64,000 nucleotides of DNA from Chitinophaga solisilvae (GTDB lineage Bacteria; Bacteroidota; Bacteroidia; Chitinophagales; Chitinophagaceae): the NCBI RefSeq assembly GCF_009928525.1, contig NZ_JAABOK010000001.1:1-64000 (forward strand), written 5' to 3'. The notes under the pieces are model-generated. The model was given only the letters and a program-made list of their open reading frames with translations, did not search any database and was not told where the DNA came from. Position 1 is the first letter of the stretch, and every line of letters starts with the position of its first letter. The translations under genes and the position numbers were made by a program. This document shows, in pieces, positions 1 through 7,316 of this stretch.

Positions 1-113
1 CGGGTTACCAGAGATCTGGGAACAAAAGAAAGTAGTTGACTAAAGATCGGCTGTCCGGTAAAATAAGTACCTTTATTCATGGTATTTTAAAGTGTGGTAA
101 CTTAAATCTACCA

Positions 114-141
114 AAAAAAGGGGGCAACTGCCCCCTTTTTT
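114..141. terminator. Rho-independent terminator (bidirectional)
   Basis: A perfect 12-bp stem, left arm A6G5C at 114-125 and right arm GC5T6 at 130-141, encloses the 4-nt loop AACT. Because an A-run precedes and a T-run follows, it can work on both strands. It probably ends a gene lying left of the window; the first ~43 bases could be the tail of such a gene, but all three plus frames stop within 45 bases and none can be assigned. The rest of 1-356 holds repeat locus A and no gene that I can support. Confidence 0.75.
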
Positions 142-176
142 CTTGTAGTAGGTCTGATTTTTACCGGACACCAATG

Positions 177-305
177 ATTACGAATTGCGAATTACGAATG
201 TAGAGGCGAAGATTAAAACGTAGATTAAAGGTGATGTTTAATACCTATCACCTTTAATCTACGTTTTAATCTTCGCCTCTACATTCGTAATTCGCAATTC
301 GTAAT
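177..305. repeat. Intergenic hairpin repeat, locus A
   Basis: Two perfect 59-bp inverted arms lie at 177-235 and 247-305, with an 11-nt spacer. The outer part of each arm is made of AATTACG/AATTGCG heptamers, followed by a core containing GCGAAGA and AAAACG. It belongs to the six-member family described in the findings. It lies upstream of the plus-strand gene starting at 357, and further unpaired heptamers continue to about 314. Confidence 0.9.
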
Positions 306-356
306 TCGTAATTAAAACAATTTCCCCCTTTCCTGGTTATATAGAAAAAAACTCTC

Positions 357-683
357 ATGAAGTATCTGTTGCTTTGTTTGTTGCTATCCGGTTTGGTTTT
401 CCAAATCAGGGAGTATACGATTGGTGAAGTGCTGAAAAACGCCCGCCGGTTAACGAACGACAGTGTAACCGTAAAAATTACCGGATATATCACGAAGAAA
501 GTCGGTAAGTCCATTTATCTTTTTGAAGACCGGACAGCGGAGATAAAAGTAGAGATCGAGAATAAATTCCTGCCGGCAAGACCTTTTGATGAAAGAATAC
601 CGGTGATTATACATGCCATGGTAGACTATGAAATAAATAAGCCGGTTACCCTGACGGCAAACCGGCCTGTGGTTTTTGACTGA
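357..683 (+). CDS. BOF (bacterial OB-fold) family secreted protein, YgiW/YdeI-like
   Basis: This is a small protein of 108 residues with a hydrophobic N-terminus (residues 1-15) that could be a signal sequence. The rest matches the pattern of the bacterial OB-fold (BOF, YgiW/YdeI) family: a lead-in helix (TIGEVLKNARRL), then beta strands VTVKITGYITKKVGKSIYLF and AEIKVEIENKF, and a closing strand pair ending in NRPVVF. Family members are usually periplasmic, and some are induced by stress or bind cationic ligands, but no precise biochemical role is established and none can be inferred here. The ATG at 357 is the only good start. The gene converges with the TauE/SafE gene, with only 20 bp between stop codons. 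Confidence 0.7.
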   Translation: MKYLLLCLLLSGLVFQIREYTIGEVLKNARRLTNDSVTVKITGYITKKVGKSIYLFEDRTAEIKVEIENKFLPARPFDERIPVIIHAMVDYEINKPVTLTANRPVVFD

Positions 684-703
684 ATCTGAATTTGCAAAAG
701 ATC

Positions 704-1684
704 TTACAGCACTTTGGTGACGAATCCGTAGATACTCTTCATGCTGGCCAGTATCACAATAATAGCTACCGCCATCATAATTGTTTTAGCAGAAATTCTG
801 TTGGATACCTTTGCGGCGATGGGAGACGCGATAGCGCTGCCTATCACCAGGCCCAGTACTGCATCCCAGTGAACGTAGGAGAGTACGGTAACGAAGGTGA
901 GGGAGCTGAGCATGGCAATAAAAAAGCGGGTAGCCTTTACCGTGCCCAGGGAAAACCGCGGATGCCTGCCGCCTGCAATGAGAGATGACAGTACTATAGA
1001 GCCCCAGCCGCCACCACCGATGGCATCGATCAGGCCTCCGCCGAAACCCAGTAAGCCTATCTTTCTGATTTTCCCCTTCCGCTGCTGATGGGCGCGGTTA
1101 GCCTTGATAGCGCGCATCAGGATAATGGTTCCGAGTATCAGGGTATATAACGATACTACCGGTTTGGTATACTGGGAGTAATGCTCCAGCGAGGAGAGGA
1201 GGTAAGCACCCAGTACAGCGCCGGTGATGCCCGGTATCAGCAGTATTTTGAAAAGTTTTTTGTTGACGTTCCCCATTTTAAAATGCATCCATCCGGCGAT
1301 GGCGTTGCTGAGGATTTCCGAGATGTGCACCGCCGTGCTGGCCGATGCCGGCGGAATGCCCATAGACAGGGAGAAGGTGGTGGAAGTAATGCCGTAGCTC
1401 ATGCCGATGGCGCCGTCTATCATCGCGAAAATAAATCCCGCTATCAGGAAGTAATAAAAGGTAGAAGGTACCGCTTCCACTTCATGGCGGAAGGTGGGAA
1501 CCATATACCACAGTGCGGTGATGGTGAGAACGACAAGCAGCAGCCCCCCCAGCCAGTAGAAGCGGCGCTGGCGTTTACCCGCTGCCGTTATGGCTGCCGG
1601 AACCGGAATTTCTGCCGTTAGCGGTCTGGTATTGGCCTTATCGGTGACTGTTGGCGGGGGCATTGTAGATATTACTTTCTCCAT
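704..1684 (-). CDS. TSUP (TauE/SafE) family permease
   Basis: This 326-residue integral membrane protein is of the sulfite exporter TauE/SafE (TSUP) family. After a cytoplasmic N-terminus of about 38 residues, hydrophobic segments occur near 42-60, 77-98, 145-165, 174-192, 212-240, 258-275 and 302-322. Family-typical glycine-rich stretches are visible: FAMIDGAIGMSYGI near 87-100 and GFGGGLIDAIGGGGWGS near 213-229. The N-terminal extension and first segment are longer than in minimal members of about 250 residues. TSUP proteins move sulfur-containing anions or organic acids across the inner membrane; the substrate here is unknown. It is divergent from the CorC-type gene across 239 bp and appears monocistronic. 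Confidence 0.85.
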   Translation of the reverse strand: MEKVISTMPPPTVTDKANTRPLTAEIPVPAAITAAGKRQRRFYWLGGLLLVVLTITALWYMVPTFRHEVEAVPSTFYYFLIAGFIFAMIDGAIGMSYGITSTTFSLSMGIPPASASTAVHISEILSNAIAGWMHFKMGNVNKKLFKILLIPGITGAVLGAYLLSSLEHYSQYTKPVVSLYTLILGTIILMRAIKANRAHQQRKGKIRKIGLLGFGGGLIDAIGGGGWGSIVLSSLIAGGRHPRFSLGTVKATRFFIAMLSSLTFVTVLSYVHWDAVLGLVIGSAIASPIAAKVSNRISAKTIMMAVAIIVILASMKSIYGFVTKVL

Positions 1685-1890
1685 TTTTAAATGTGCCTGG
1701 CTAATTTCTCCACAAAATACATAAACTCTATGAAATAAGTAGACTAAAAGAAGATTTAATTATTTCAGGTAAGGGATCCTGCAGCAGCACAGCAGGTATA
1801 AAGGAATGAATACAGGCCGGAATGTCGGCTGGCAGAAAGGATGATAGCATTGTATGAAAAAAATACACAACGCATAAAAATTGATTTACC

Positions 1891-1898
1891 TATATTTG
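1891..1898 (+). promoter_or_regulatory. Bacteroidota -7 element TATATTTG upstream of the CorC-type gene
   Basis: TATATTTG matches the TAnnTTTG -7 consensus of the Bacteroidota primary sigma factor and lies 26 bp before the ATG at 1924. I see no TTG at the ideal -33 spacing, so the call rests on the -7 box and position only. Confidence 0.45.
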
Positions 1899-1923
1899 GC
1901 CTTGCGAACCAATTACCACTTAC

Positions 1924-3213
1924 ATGCTTTTGCAAGTTTTCTGGACTATTTTTCTTGTATTATTAAACGGTTTTTTTGTTGCGGCAGAATTTGCCATCGT
2001 TAAAGTACGTTCATCTCAGATCAATAGTAAAAGTGGCTCCGAAAAGAGAGCCACCACTGCGGCCAAACACATTTTAGGCAATCTTGACGGCTACCTGGCA
2101 GCCACACAGCTGGGAATTACCCTGGCCTCGCTGGGGCTGGGCTGGGTCGGTGAATCCGTCGTAACCCACCTGGTACTGAATTTTATGAGCACCCTGGGGT
2201 TACAGGTGACAGCAGCCACTGCGCACGCTATCGCTATTCCTGTAGCATTTATGGTGATTACCATCCTCCACATCGTTTTCGGAGAACTGGCGCCCAAGTC
2301 AATGGCTATACGTAAACCACTGCCTACCACACTGGCGGTGGCACTGCCGCTGCGCTTCTTCTTTGTCATATTCCGCCCTTTCATCTGGATGCTCAACGGC
2401 CTGGCCAACAGCATCCTGCGCCTCCTGGGCCTGACGCCTGCCGGTGAGTCTGAAATCCACTCGGAAGAAGAACTGAAACTGATTATTTCCGAGAGCCAGG
2501 AAGGCGGCGCTATCGAAGAAACAGAACGGGAACTCATCCAGAACGTTTTTGAATTCGATGACAGCCGCGTAAAGGAAATACTCACCCACAGAAAAGATAT
2601 TTCCGCCCTCGATATATCCCTGCCGTTCGACCAGCTGGCCGACCAGGTCATTAAAGACGGGTACTCCCGCTACCCCGTGTACAGTGGTTCCCTGGACGAC
2701 CTGAAAGGGGTTATCTATACCAAAGACCTTGTGAAGGGGATGCACGAAAAAACACTGCACAACATCCAGGATATTCTCAAGCCGGTGTTCTATGTACCGG
2801 ACAGCATGAAGATCAAGGACCTGCTCCGTACTTTCCAGGGACAACGCCTGCAGATGGCGGTAGTGACCAACGAATTCGGCGATACGGAAGGTATCGTTAC
2901 CATGGAAGATATCCTGGAAGAACTGGTAGGCGATATCCAGGATGAACATGACCATGAGTCACCCATCGTGGAACAGAAGGATGAAAACACCTTCCTCGTG
3001 GATGCACACGAATACCTGGCAGATATCAACGAGTTATTACCGGCGCCGCTCCCTGAAAGTGAACATTATGAAACCCTCTCCGGTTTAATAAACTATGTTC
3101 ACGGTAATATCCCCAGGGAAGGGGAAGTACTGGTGATAGATCACTATGAAGTATTGATTCTGAAGATGTTCCGCAGTTCAGTTGAAAAAGCACGTTTGAA
3201 GTTAATTCAGTAA
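1924..3213 (+). CDS. CNNM/CorC (HlyC/CorC) family membrane protein
   Basis: The 429-residue protein has the three-part architecture of the CNNM/CorC ('hemolysin family') group. An N-terminal DUF21 transmembrane domain (about 1-190) has hydrophobic segments near 3-25, 60-82, 95-120 and 135-160. A tandem CBS pair (about 215-335) includes GYSRYPVYSGSLDDLKGVIY and TNEFGDTEGIVTMEDILEEL. A C-terminal CorC_HlyC domain (about 350-428) follows. Relatives are implicated in Mg2+ or Co2+ efflux, with CBS domains sensing adenine nucleotides; the old name hemolysin is a misnomer for most members. The gene is 9 bp upstream of the pirin gene on the same strand, so the two are probably cotranscribed. Confidence 0.88.
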   Translation: MLLQVFWTIFLVLLNGFFVAAEFAIVKVRSSQINSKSGSEKRATTAAKHILGNLDGYLAATQLGITLASLGLGWVGESVVTHLVLNFMSTLGLQVTAATAHAIAIPVAFMVITILHIVFGELAPKSMAIRKPLPTTLAVALPLRFFFVIFRPFIWMLNGLANSILRLLGLTPAGESEIHSEEELKLIISESQEGGAIEETERELIQNVFEFDDSRVKEILTHRKDISALDISLPFDQLADQVIKDGYSRYPVYSGSLDDLKGVIYTKDLVKGMHEKTLHNIQDILKPVFYVPDSMKIKDLLRTFQGQRLQMAVVTNEFGDTEGIVTMEDILEELVGDIQDEHDHESPIVEQKDENTFLVDAHEYLADINELLPAPLPESEHYETLSGLINYVHGNIPREGEVLVIDHYEVLILKMFRSSVEKARLKLIQ

Positions 3214-3222
3214 ATCACCCAT

Positions 3223-4086
3223 ATGGAAAAGAAAGTCCTGCATGTGATAGAAGGAAAGGAAAAACATATCACCGAAACAGAAGTGGTGCGGCAGTCACTG
3301 CCCACCATGCAGTTCAGATTTGCCAATCCGTTTATTGTCATACACCATATGCCTGCAAAATACTTTGCCCCCGGCTCTCCGGAAGAAAGGCTGCACCCGC
3401 ATCCGCACCGCGGCTTTGCACCGGTGACCTTTATGCTGCAGGGGCAAGGCTACCATCGCGATAATGCCGGTAATGCCATGACAGTGACTGCCGGCGATGT
3501 GCAATGGATGTTTGCCGGAAAAGGAATATTACACAGTGAAGGCCCTTCGGCTGCATTCCTCGCGGAAGGAGGCAACTATGAACTGTTACAGCTCTGGTTC
3601 AATGTACCGGCGGCCCATAAAGCAGAGGACCCGTATTATCAGTATATCCGCGCAGATCAGATGCCGGCTGTGGCAGCATCAGCGGGAGTGGAGCTGAAAC
3701 TGGCAGGAGGAGAATATGAGGGACAGAAAGGTCCGCTGTTTAATTTTACTCCTATCACCCCCATCTGGGGAAGTATCGCTGCAGGCAGACAGGTAAAACT
3801 CCAGGCTACGCCAGGTTACTGGACCCTCCTGTATGTGGTGGACGGTAGCCTTACCGTGAATGGTAATACCGTGACAGGCTATCACCTCGTGGTATTTGAT
3901 AAAGATGATCCGCAACAGGATATCAATATAACCGCCAACGAAAATACCCGCCTGTTATATCTGAGTGCGGCACCTATCAATGAACCGGTAGCAGCTAAAG
4001 ATAACTTCGTCATGAATACCCAGGAAGAAATTACCCAGGCTTTTGAAGACTATAAAAACGGGCTGTTCGGAACATTGGAAGCCTGA
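3223..4086 (+). CDS. Pirin family bicupin protein
   Basis: This 287-residue protein is a pirin-type bicupin. The N-terminal cupin contains the canonical metal-site block: HPHPHRGFAPVTFML near residues 59-73, followed by the DVQWMFAGKGILHSEG segment near 92-107. These supply the His-His-His-Glu ligands known in pirins, so it should bind Fe or another divalent metal. The C-terminal half (about 180-270) is the second, degenerate cupin. Some bacterial pirins are quercetinases or redox-sensing cofactors; the sequence does not decide between them. The start ATG at 3223 lies 9 bp after the CorC-type stop codon, indicating cotranscription. Confidence 0.9.
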   Translation: MEKKVLHVIEGKEKHITETEVVRQSLPTMQFRFANPFIVIHHMPAKYFAPGSPEERLHPHPHRGFAPVTFMLQGQGYHRDNAGNAMTVTAGDVQWMFAGKGILHSEGPSAAFLAEGGNYELLQLWFNVPAAHKAEDPYYQYIRADQMPAVAASAGVELKLAGGEYEGQKGPLFNFTPITPIWGSIAAGRQVKLQATPGYWTLLYVVDGSLTVNGNTVTGYHLVVFDKDDPQQDINITANENTRLLYLSAAPINEPVAAKDNFVMNTQEEITQAFEDYKNGLFGTLEA

Positions 4087-4097
4087 TGAAAATAATT

Positions 4098-4226
4098 AAA
4101 CCTCCGCTTTAATAGTTTTTGTCAATAAAAAGATTATCAATTAATTATGATTTATTGTTGATAAATAACTTTAAACCATAAATGTTATTTGATACCATTA
4201 CTGACAACACATTAAAACGGAGGTTT
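4098..4226. terminator. Nested palindrome in a convergent junction (probable bidirectional terminator)
   Basis: AAACCTCCG-CTTTAAT at 4098-4114 is answered by ATTAAAA-CGGAGGTTT at 4211-4226. Inside lies a second inverted pair, TTATCAA/TTGATAA, in a very AT-rich stretch. It sits between the pirin stop codon and the stop codon of a minus-strand small gene. It shares no sequence with the heptamer hairpin family. Confidence 0.5.
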
Positions 4227-4246
4227 TACACTTTGCATTACTCCTG

Positions 4247-4495
4247 TTACTTTATAGTGTCTTTCCTGTGAGTCGTATCTTTTTCATGCTTTTTCCACGG
4301 CTCCCTGTCCTTGTGTTTTCTGGCAGGCATAATAGTATCCCGCTTCTTTTTATCCGGAGGAAAAGTGTCCTGCAATATTTCCAACGTCGCCTGCTTTACA
4401 GGCGCTGCCTGTAACTTTTGTTCCGGATTACCCTGAAACAGGAAAAACACGGTAAGCACCATCAGCATCCCAATTGTTGACGGAAGGTTTTTCAT
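4247..4495 (-). CDS. Small secreted basic Pro/Lys-rich protein, unknown function
   Basis: From the ATG at 4495 this is an 82-residue protein with a convincing signal peptide (MKNLPSTIGMLMVLTVFFLF, cleavage likely after QAAP near residue 32). A short mature part of about 50 residues follows, rich in Lys, Asp and Thr (DKKKRDTIMPARKHKDREPW). The frame stays open another 34 codons upstream to 4597, but the internal ATG places the signal peptide at the N-terminus and is preferred. I recognise no family. It stands alone in a gene-poor stretch between a convergent pirin gene and a divergent small ORF. Confidence 0.5.
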   Translation of the reverse strand: MKNLPSTIGMLMVLTVFFLFQGNPEQKLQAAPVKQATLEILQDTFPPDKKKRDTIMPARKHKDREPWKKHEKDTTHRKDTIK

Positions 4496-4765
4496 AAAAA
4501 TATATTTGTTTTCAACCTCTCTAAAACAGATTTCATGCTCAATATCACTTCCCGGCAAGCGCATGATATAACCTGTTGACTTTACTTTTATTAGCAAATG
4601 ACCGGCTTAAACGGCCCTGCCGGCCAACACCGGGCCAGTGTGGATTTTGCCCGACATTCGGGGGAAGAAGGGTGACAATCACCGGGCTGTAATACACTAC
4701 ATACTGCCTTATTATCGGGGCATTGCTTTTGTGGCCATGTAGTTATTGCTCACCCAAAACTGAAG

Positions 4766-4945
4766 ATGATGAAAAGTACAAGAAACGAAAACACGCATCA
4801 AAGTAAACAGCAATCTTTCAGCAACCTGCCCCGCCCTGAAATAAGGGATAACCTGGACAGCCGCAAGAATGAGGAACAGGATTCCAAAGGAAGTGATACC
4901 ACGCATAATCACAAACAGCATAAATCTGCCAAACATAAAAGATAA
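4766..4945 (+). CDS. Small hydrophilic ORF (59 aa) coupled to the PliI-like gene
   Basis: An ATG-ATG start at 4766 opens a 59-codon frame encoding a very hydrophilic Lys/His/Asn/Gln-rich peptide without signal peptide or membrane segment. It ends in KHKQHKSAKHKR-like basic residues (TTHNHKQHKSAKHKR at 45-59). Its TAA lies 3 bp before the ATG of the lipoprotein gene, which suggests translational coupling or a leader ORF. I recognise no family. It could be spurious; the tight spacing to the next gene is the main argument for it. Confidence 0.35.
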   Translation: MMKSTRNENTHQSKQQSFSNLPRPEIRDNLDSRKNEEQDSKGSDTTHNHKQHKSAKHKR

Positions 4946-4948
4946 TAT

Positions 4949-5581
4949 ATGATGAAACCTTTGATGCTGCCAGGCCTGCTATTCATCATACTCTTAGCCG
5001 CCTGTAATAATGGAAGCGAACAAAAGAAAGGACAGCAGTCCCTTGCAGATGATACCACCCGCGCACCAACACCTGCACCGCATGAAGACCGCCCCGCTTT
5101 CAGGAGCGACACGATCTTCGGCGACTATAAAATTACCGTGCTGACCCGCGGTGATGCCACCATGCGCAATCTGCTGATCGGGGTAGCACCTAAAAACGAC
5201 ACCACCCGAACAGACACCATCATCGAAAGGGATATTAAAGGCATACTGAAAGGCTTCGCTGTAGCTGATATTAACAAAGACCACCAGCCTGAACTTTACT
5301 GCTTCACCACCTCCTCCGGTACCGGCAGTTTCGGTAAAGTGTATGCCTATGGCATACGAAGGGAAGGCCTTGTACGCATCAATACCGAAGTGCTGGATAC
5401 GCTGCAGCAGGCAGGCTACAACGGCCGGGATTCCTTCTACATCAAAGGAAACGAATTTATCCGCACCTTCCCCGCTTACCGGGAAGACTCCCCGGAAGCC
5501 CTGACGGAGAACGCCATGAAGATAGTGAGGTATAGGCTGGAGAAAGCAGGCGTGGGGTTTAGATTGGTGGAAGCCAGATAA
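4949..5581 (+). CDS. Lipoprotein with PliI-like (i-type lysozyme inhibitor) domain
   Basis: This 210-residue protein begins with a type II signal peptide; the lipobox LLAAC puts the lipidated Cys near residue 18-19. After a disordered polar linker (to about 50), residues 55-208 resemble the PliI family of periplasmic i-type lysozyme inhibitors. The recognisable core is AVADINKDHQPELYCFTTSSG followed by a GSFGKVYAY strand, then GRDSFYIKGNEFIRTFPAYRE and a closing YRLEKAG segment, as in PliI. Such proteins protect peptidoglycan from host or predator lysozymes. Anchored in the envelope it would fit that role, but inhibition is inferred from fold similarity only. The start could also be the next ATG at 4952. 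Confidence 0.6.
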   Translation: MMKPLMLPGLLFIILLAACNNGSEQKKGQQSLADDTTRAPTPAPHEDRPAFRSDTIFGDYKITVLTRGDATMRNLLIGVAPKNDTTRTDTIIERDIKGILKGFAVADINKDHQPELYCFTTSSGTGSFGKVYAYGIRREGLVRINTEVLDTLQQAGYNGRDSFYIKGNEFIRTFPAYREDSPEALTENAMKIVRYRLEKAGVGFRLVEAR

Positions 5582-5584
5582 CAG

Positions 5585-5706
5585 GAATTACGAATTACGA
5601 ATTGCGAATTACGAATGAGAAGCGAAGATATAAGCGTAAACATTATTTGACTTACGCTTATATCTTCGCTTCTCATTCGCAATTCGTAATTCGTAATTCG
5701 TAATTC
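5585..5706. repeat. Intergenic hairpin repeat, locus B
   Basis: Arms of 55 bp at 5585-5639 and 5652-5706 match except where one AATTGCG heptamer is swapped with an AATTACG. The spacer is 12 nt. The core reads GAGAAGCGAAGATATAAGCG. The element fills the convergent junction: it begins 3 bp after the PliI-like stop codon and its right end overlaps the stop codon of the GH20 gene (5705-5707). Confidence 0.9.
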
Positions 5707-7249
5707 AAAGTTTCTTCAGTATTTCCGAGAACAACCGGAAATCCTTGTTCGCCAAAACCGTCCAGCCGTCCTCTGCGTAGGCTGCGAGTCGCGGAAATAC
5801 CTGTTTGTTCATCGCTGCTGTATCCGGGATCCATTCGCCCCACATCTGGCAGCCGCTGCCCAGGATACGGGAGTGGTATTTCGGGTCAAGCCCTGCAGGG
5901 ATTGGATCAAAGCTGTAGGCATTTTCCAGGGAGATGGATTTGTAGTCGTAATCCAGATAGGTGAGGGCATGATAGGAGTTGATCACATCATAACCTTTGG
6001 AGACTGCCTCTGTGATGAGCTTCAGGTCGCCTTTCCAGAATTGTACGATAGTGCCGGGAGCCAGTTTTTTGGTGCCGGCGTCTTTATCATCGGTGTATTC
6101 ATGGAGCTTTGCGCCCATGATTTCGTTCCAGCCGGCCATACGGCGGTGTTTACCGGCGAGGTAGTTGGAGATATCATTGGTGAAGGCGATCTGCAAATCG
6201 GCCGGAGACTGCAGCTGGTGTTGCTGCATATAGGCTTTAACGCCGGCATCTGCTTTCCATTGGTCATACTTCACTTCGTCGCCCCCGATATGGATCACTT
6301 TGGACGGAAACAGGGCAATCACTTCCTGCAGCACATCCTGAAGGAAGCCAACTACTTTCGGATCCGTGACATTGAATACTTCGTAATGGACGCCGAATGT
6401 GCCCGGTACGGCAATCTGCTGATGTGTAGTGCCCAGCCAGGGATAGGCTGCAATGGCGGCGGAAGCATGTCCGGGCATTTCTATTTCAGGAATAATGGTG
6501 ATATGCCTGGCTGCTGCATAGGCGATAATCTCTTTGATCTGTTCCTGTGTATAGAAGCCCTGATGTGGTTTCCCGTCGTAGGTTTTGCTGTTCCAGCCAC
6601 CAATCTGGGTGGAGTCGCGGCGCCCGCCTATGCTTGTCAGCAGTGGATATTTTTTGATTTCAATGCGCCAGCCCTGGTCGTCGGTCAGGTGCCAGTGGAA
6701 GACGTTCATTTTCAGCGCAGCCATTTTGTCCAGCAGCTGCTTCACCGTTTCGCTGCCTTTGAAATAGCGGCCTTCGTCCAGCATAAAGGCTCTCCAGCCG
6801 AAGCGGGGCTTATCTTTAATATCGGTGCAGGCAATGGTACAGGCGTCGCCGTTTTTGCTCATGAGCTGCCGTAAAGACTGGATGCCGTAGAAGATACCGG
6901 TGGCCGTTGGGGCAGTGATTGTCACCGCTTCGGGGGTAACTTTCAGCTGATAGCCTTCGTTGCCGAGGTCGCTCAGCTTTTTGTCGGTAACAAGGCGGAT
7001 ACTGTTTTGGGTAGCATTGGTCTGAAGGGAGAGGCGGAGGCCGTAGTGGTCCTGTAGCAGCTGCTGCAGGTATTTTGCCTCTCCGGCCTGCTGGCCGGCA
7101 ATGATGGCCGTTGTGCCGGAGAGGGTAAATGTGCCGGATACTGGTTGTACCTGTAAGGGCTGCGGAATGATCCGCTGCGCCTGCAACTGCGTGGCGGTTA
7201 ATGACAGCAGGAGCAGGCTGCCGATGACGGTGGAATAAAGTCTTGACAT
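5705..7249 (-). CDS. Beta-N-acetylhexosaminidase, GH20
   Basis: The 514-residue protein has a signal peptide (residues 1-24, cleavage near QLQAQ), a GH20b N-terminal domain (about 27-145) and the GH20 catalytic barrel (about 148-500). The catalytic Asp-Glu pair is seen in HIGGDEVKYDQW (D324, E325). Other family landmarks are FMLDEGRYF, NVFHWHLTDDQGWR and EIEMPGHASA. It should release terminal GlcNAc or GalNAc from chitooligosaccharides or glycans in the periplasm or outside the cell, by substrate-assisted catalysis. It lies 67 bp downstream of the DUF4132 gene on the same strand; cotranscription is possible but the gap suggests its own promoter. Confidence 0.95.
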   Translation of the reverse strand: MSRLYSTVIGSLLLLSLTATQLQAQRIIPQPLQVQPVSGTFTLSGTTAIIAGQQAGEAKYLQQLLQDHYGLRLSLQTNATQNSIRLVTDKKLSDLGNEGYQLKVTPEAVTITAPTATGIFYGIQSLRQLMSKNGDACTIACTDIKDKPRFGWRAFMLDEGRYFKGSETVKQLLDKMAALKMNVFHWHLTDDQGWRIEIKKYPLLTSIGGRRDSTQIGGWNSKTYDGKPHQGFYTQEQIKEIIAYAAARHITIIPEIEMPGHASAAIAAYPWLGTTHQQIAVPGTFGVHYEVFNVTDPKVVGFLQDVLQEVIALFPSKVIHIGGDEVKYDQWKADAGVKAYMQQHQLQSPADLQIAFTNDISNYLAGKHRRMAGWNEIMGAKLHEYTDDKDAGTKKLAPGTIVQFWKGDLKLITEAVSKGYDVINSYHALTYLDYDYKSISLENAYSFDPIPAGLDPKYHSRILGSGCQMWGEWIPDTAAMNKQVFPRLAAYAEDGWTVLANKDFRLFSEILKKL

Positions 7250-7316
7250 CTTGTTTTTTTATTTGTTCACGTTCTAAAGCAGAAAATTTACAAATAAAAT
7301 CCCATGATTAATAATG

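Noticed and set aside
177-305. Hairpin family as CRISPR array or IS ends
   Set aside because: There are no regularly spaced direct repeats with unique spacers, no transposase and no target-site duplications that I can see; the units are single inverted pairs at separate loci.
5873-6874. 333-codon open frame antisense to the GH20 gene
   Set aside because: A shadow of the GH20 coding strand; no plausible protein features.
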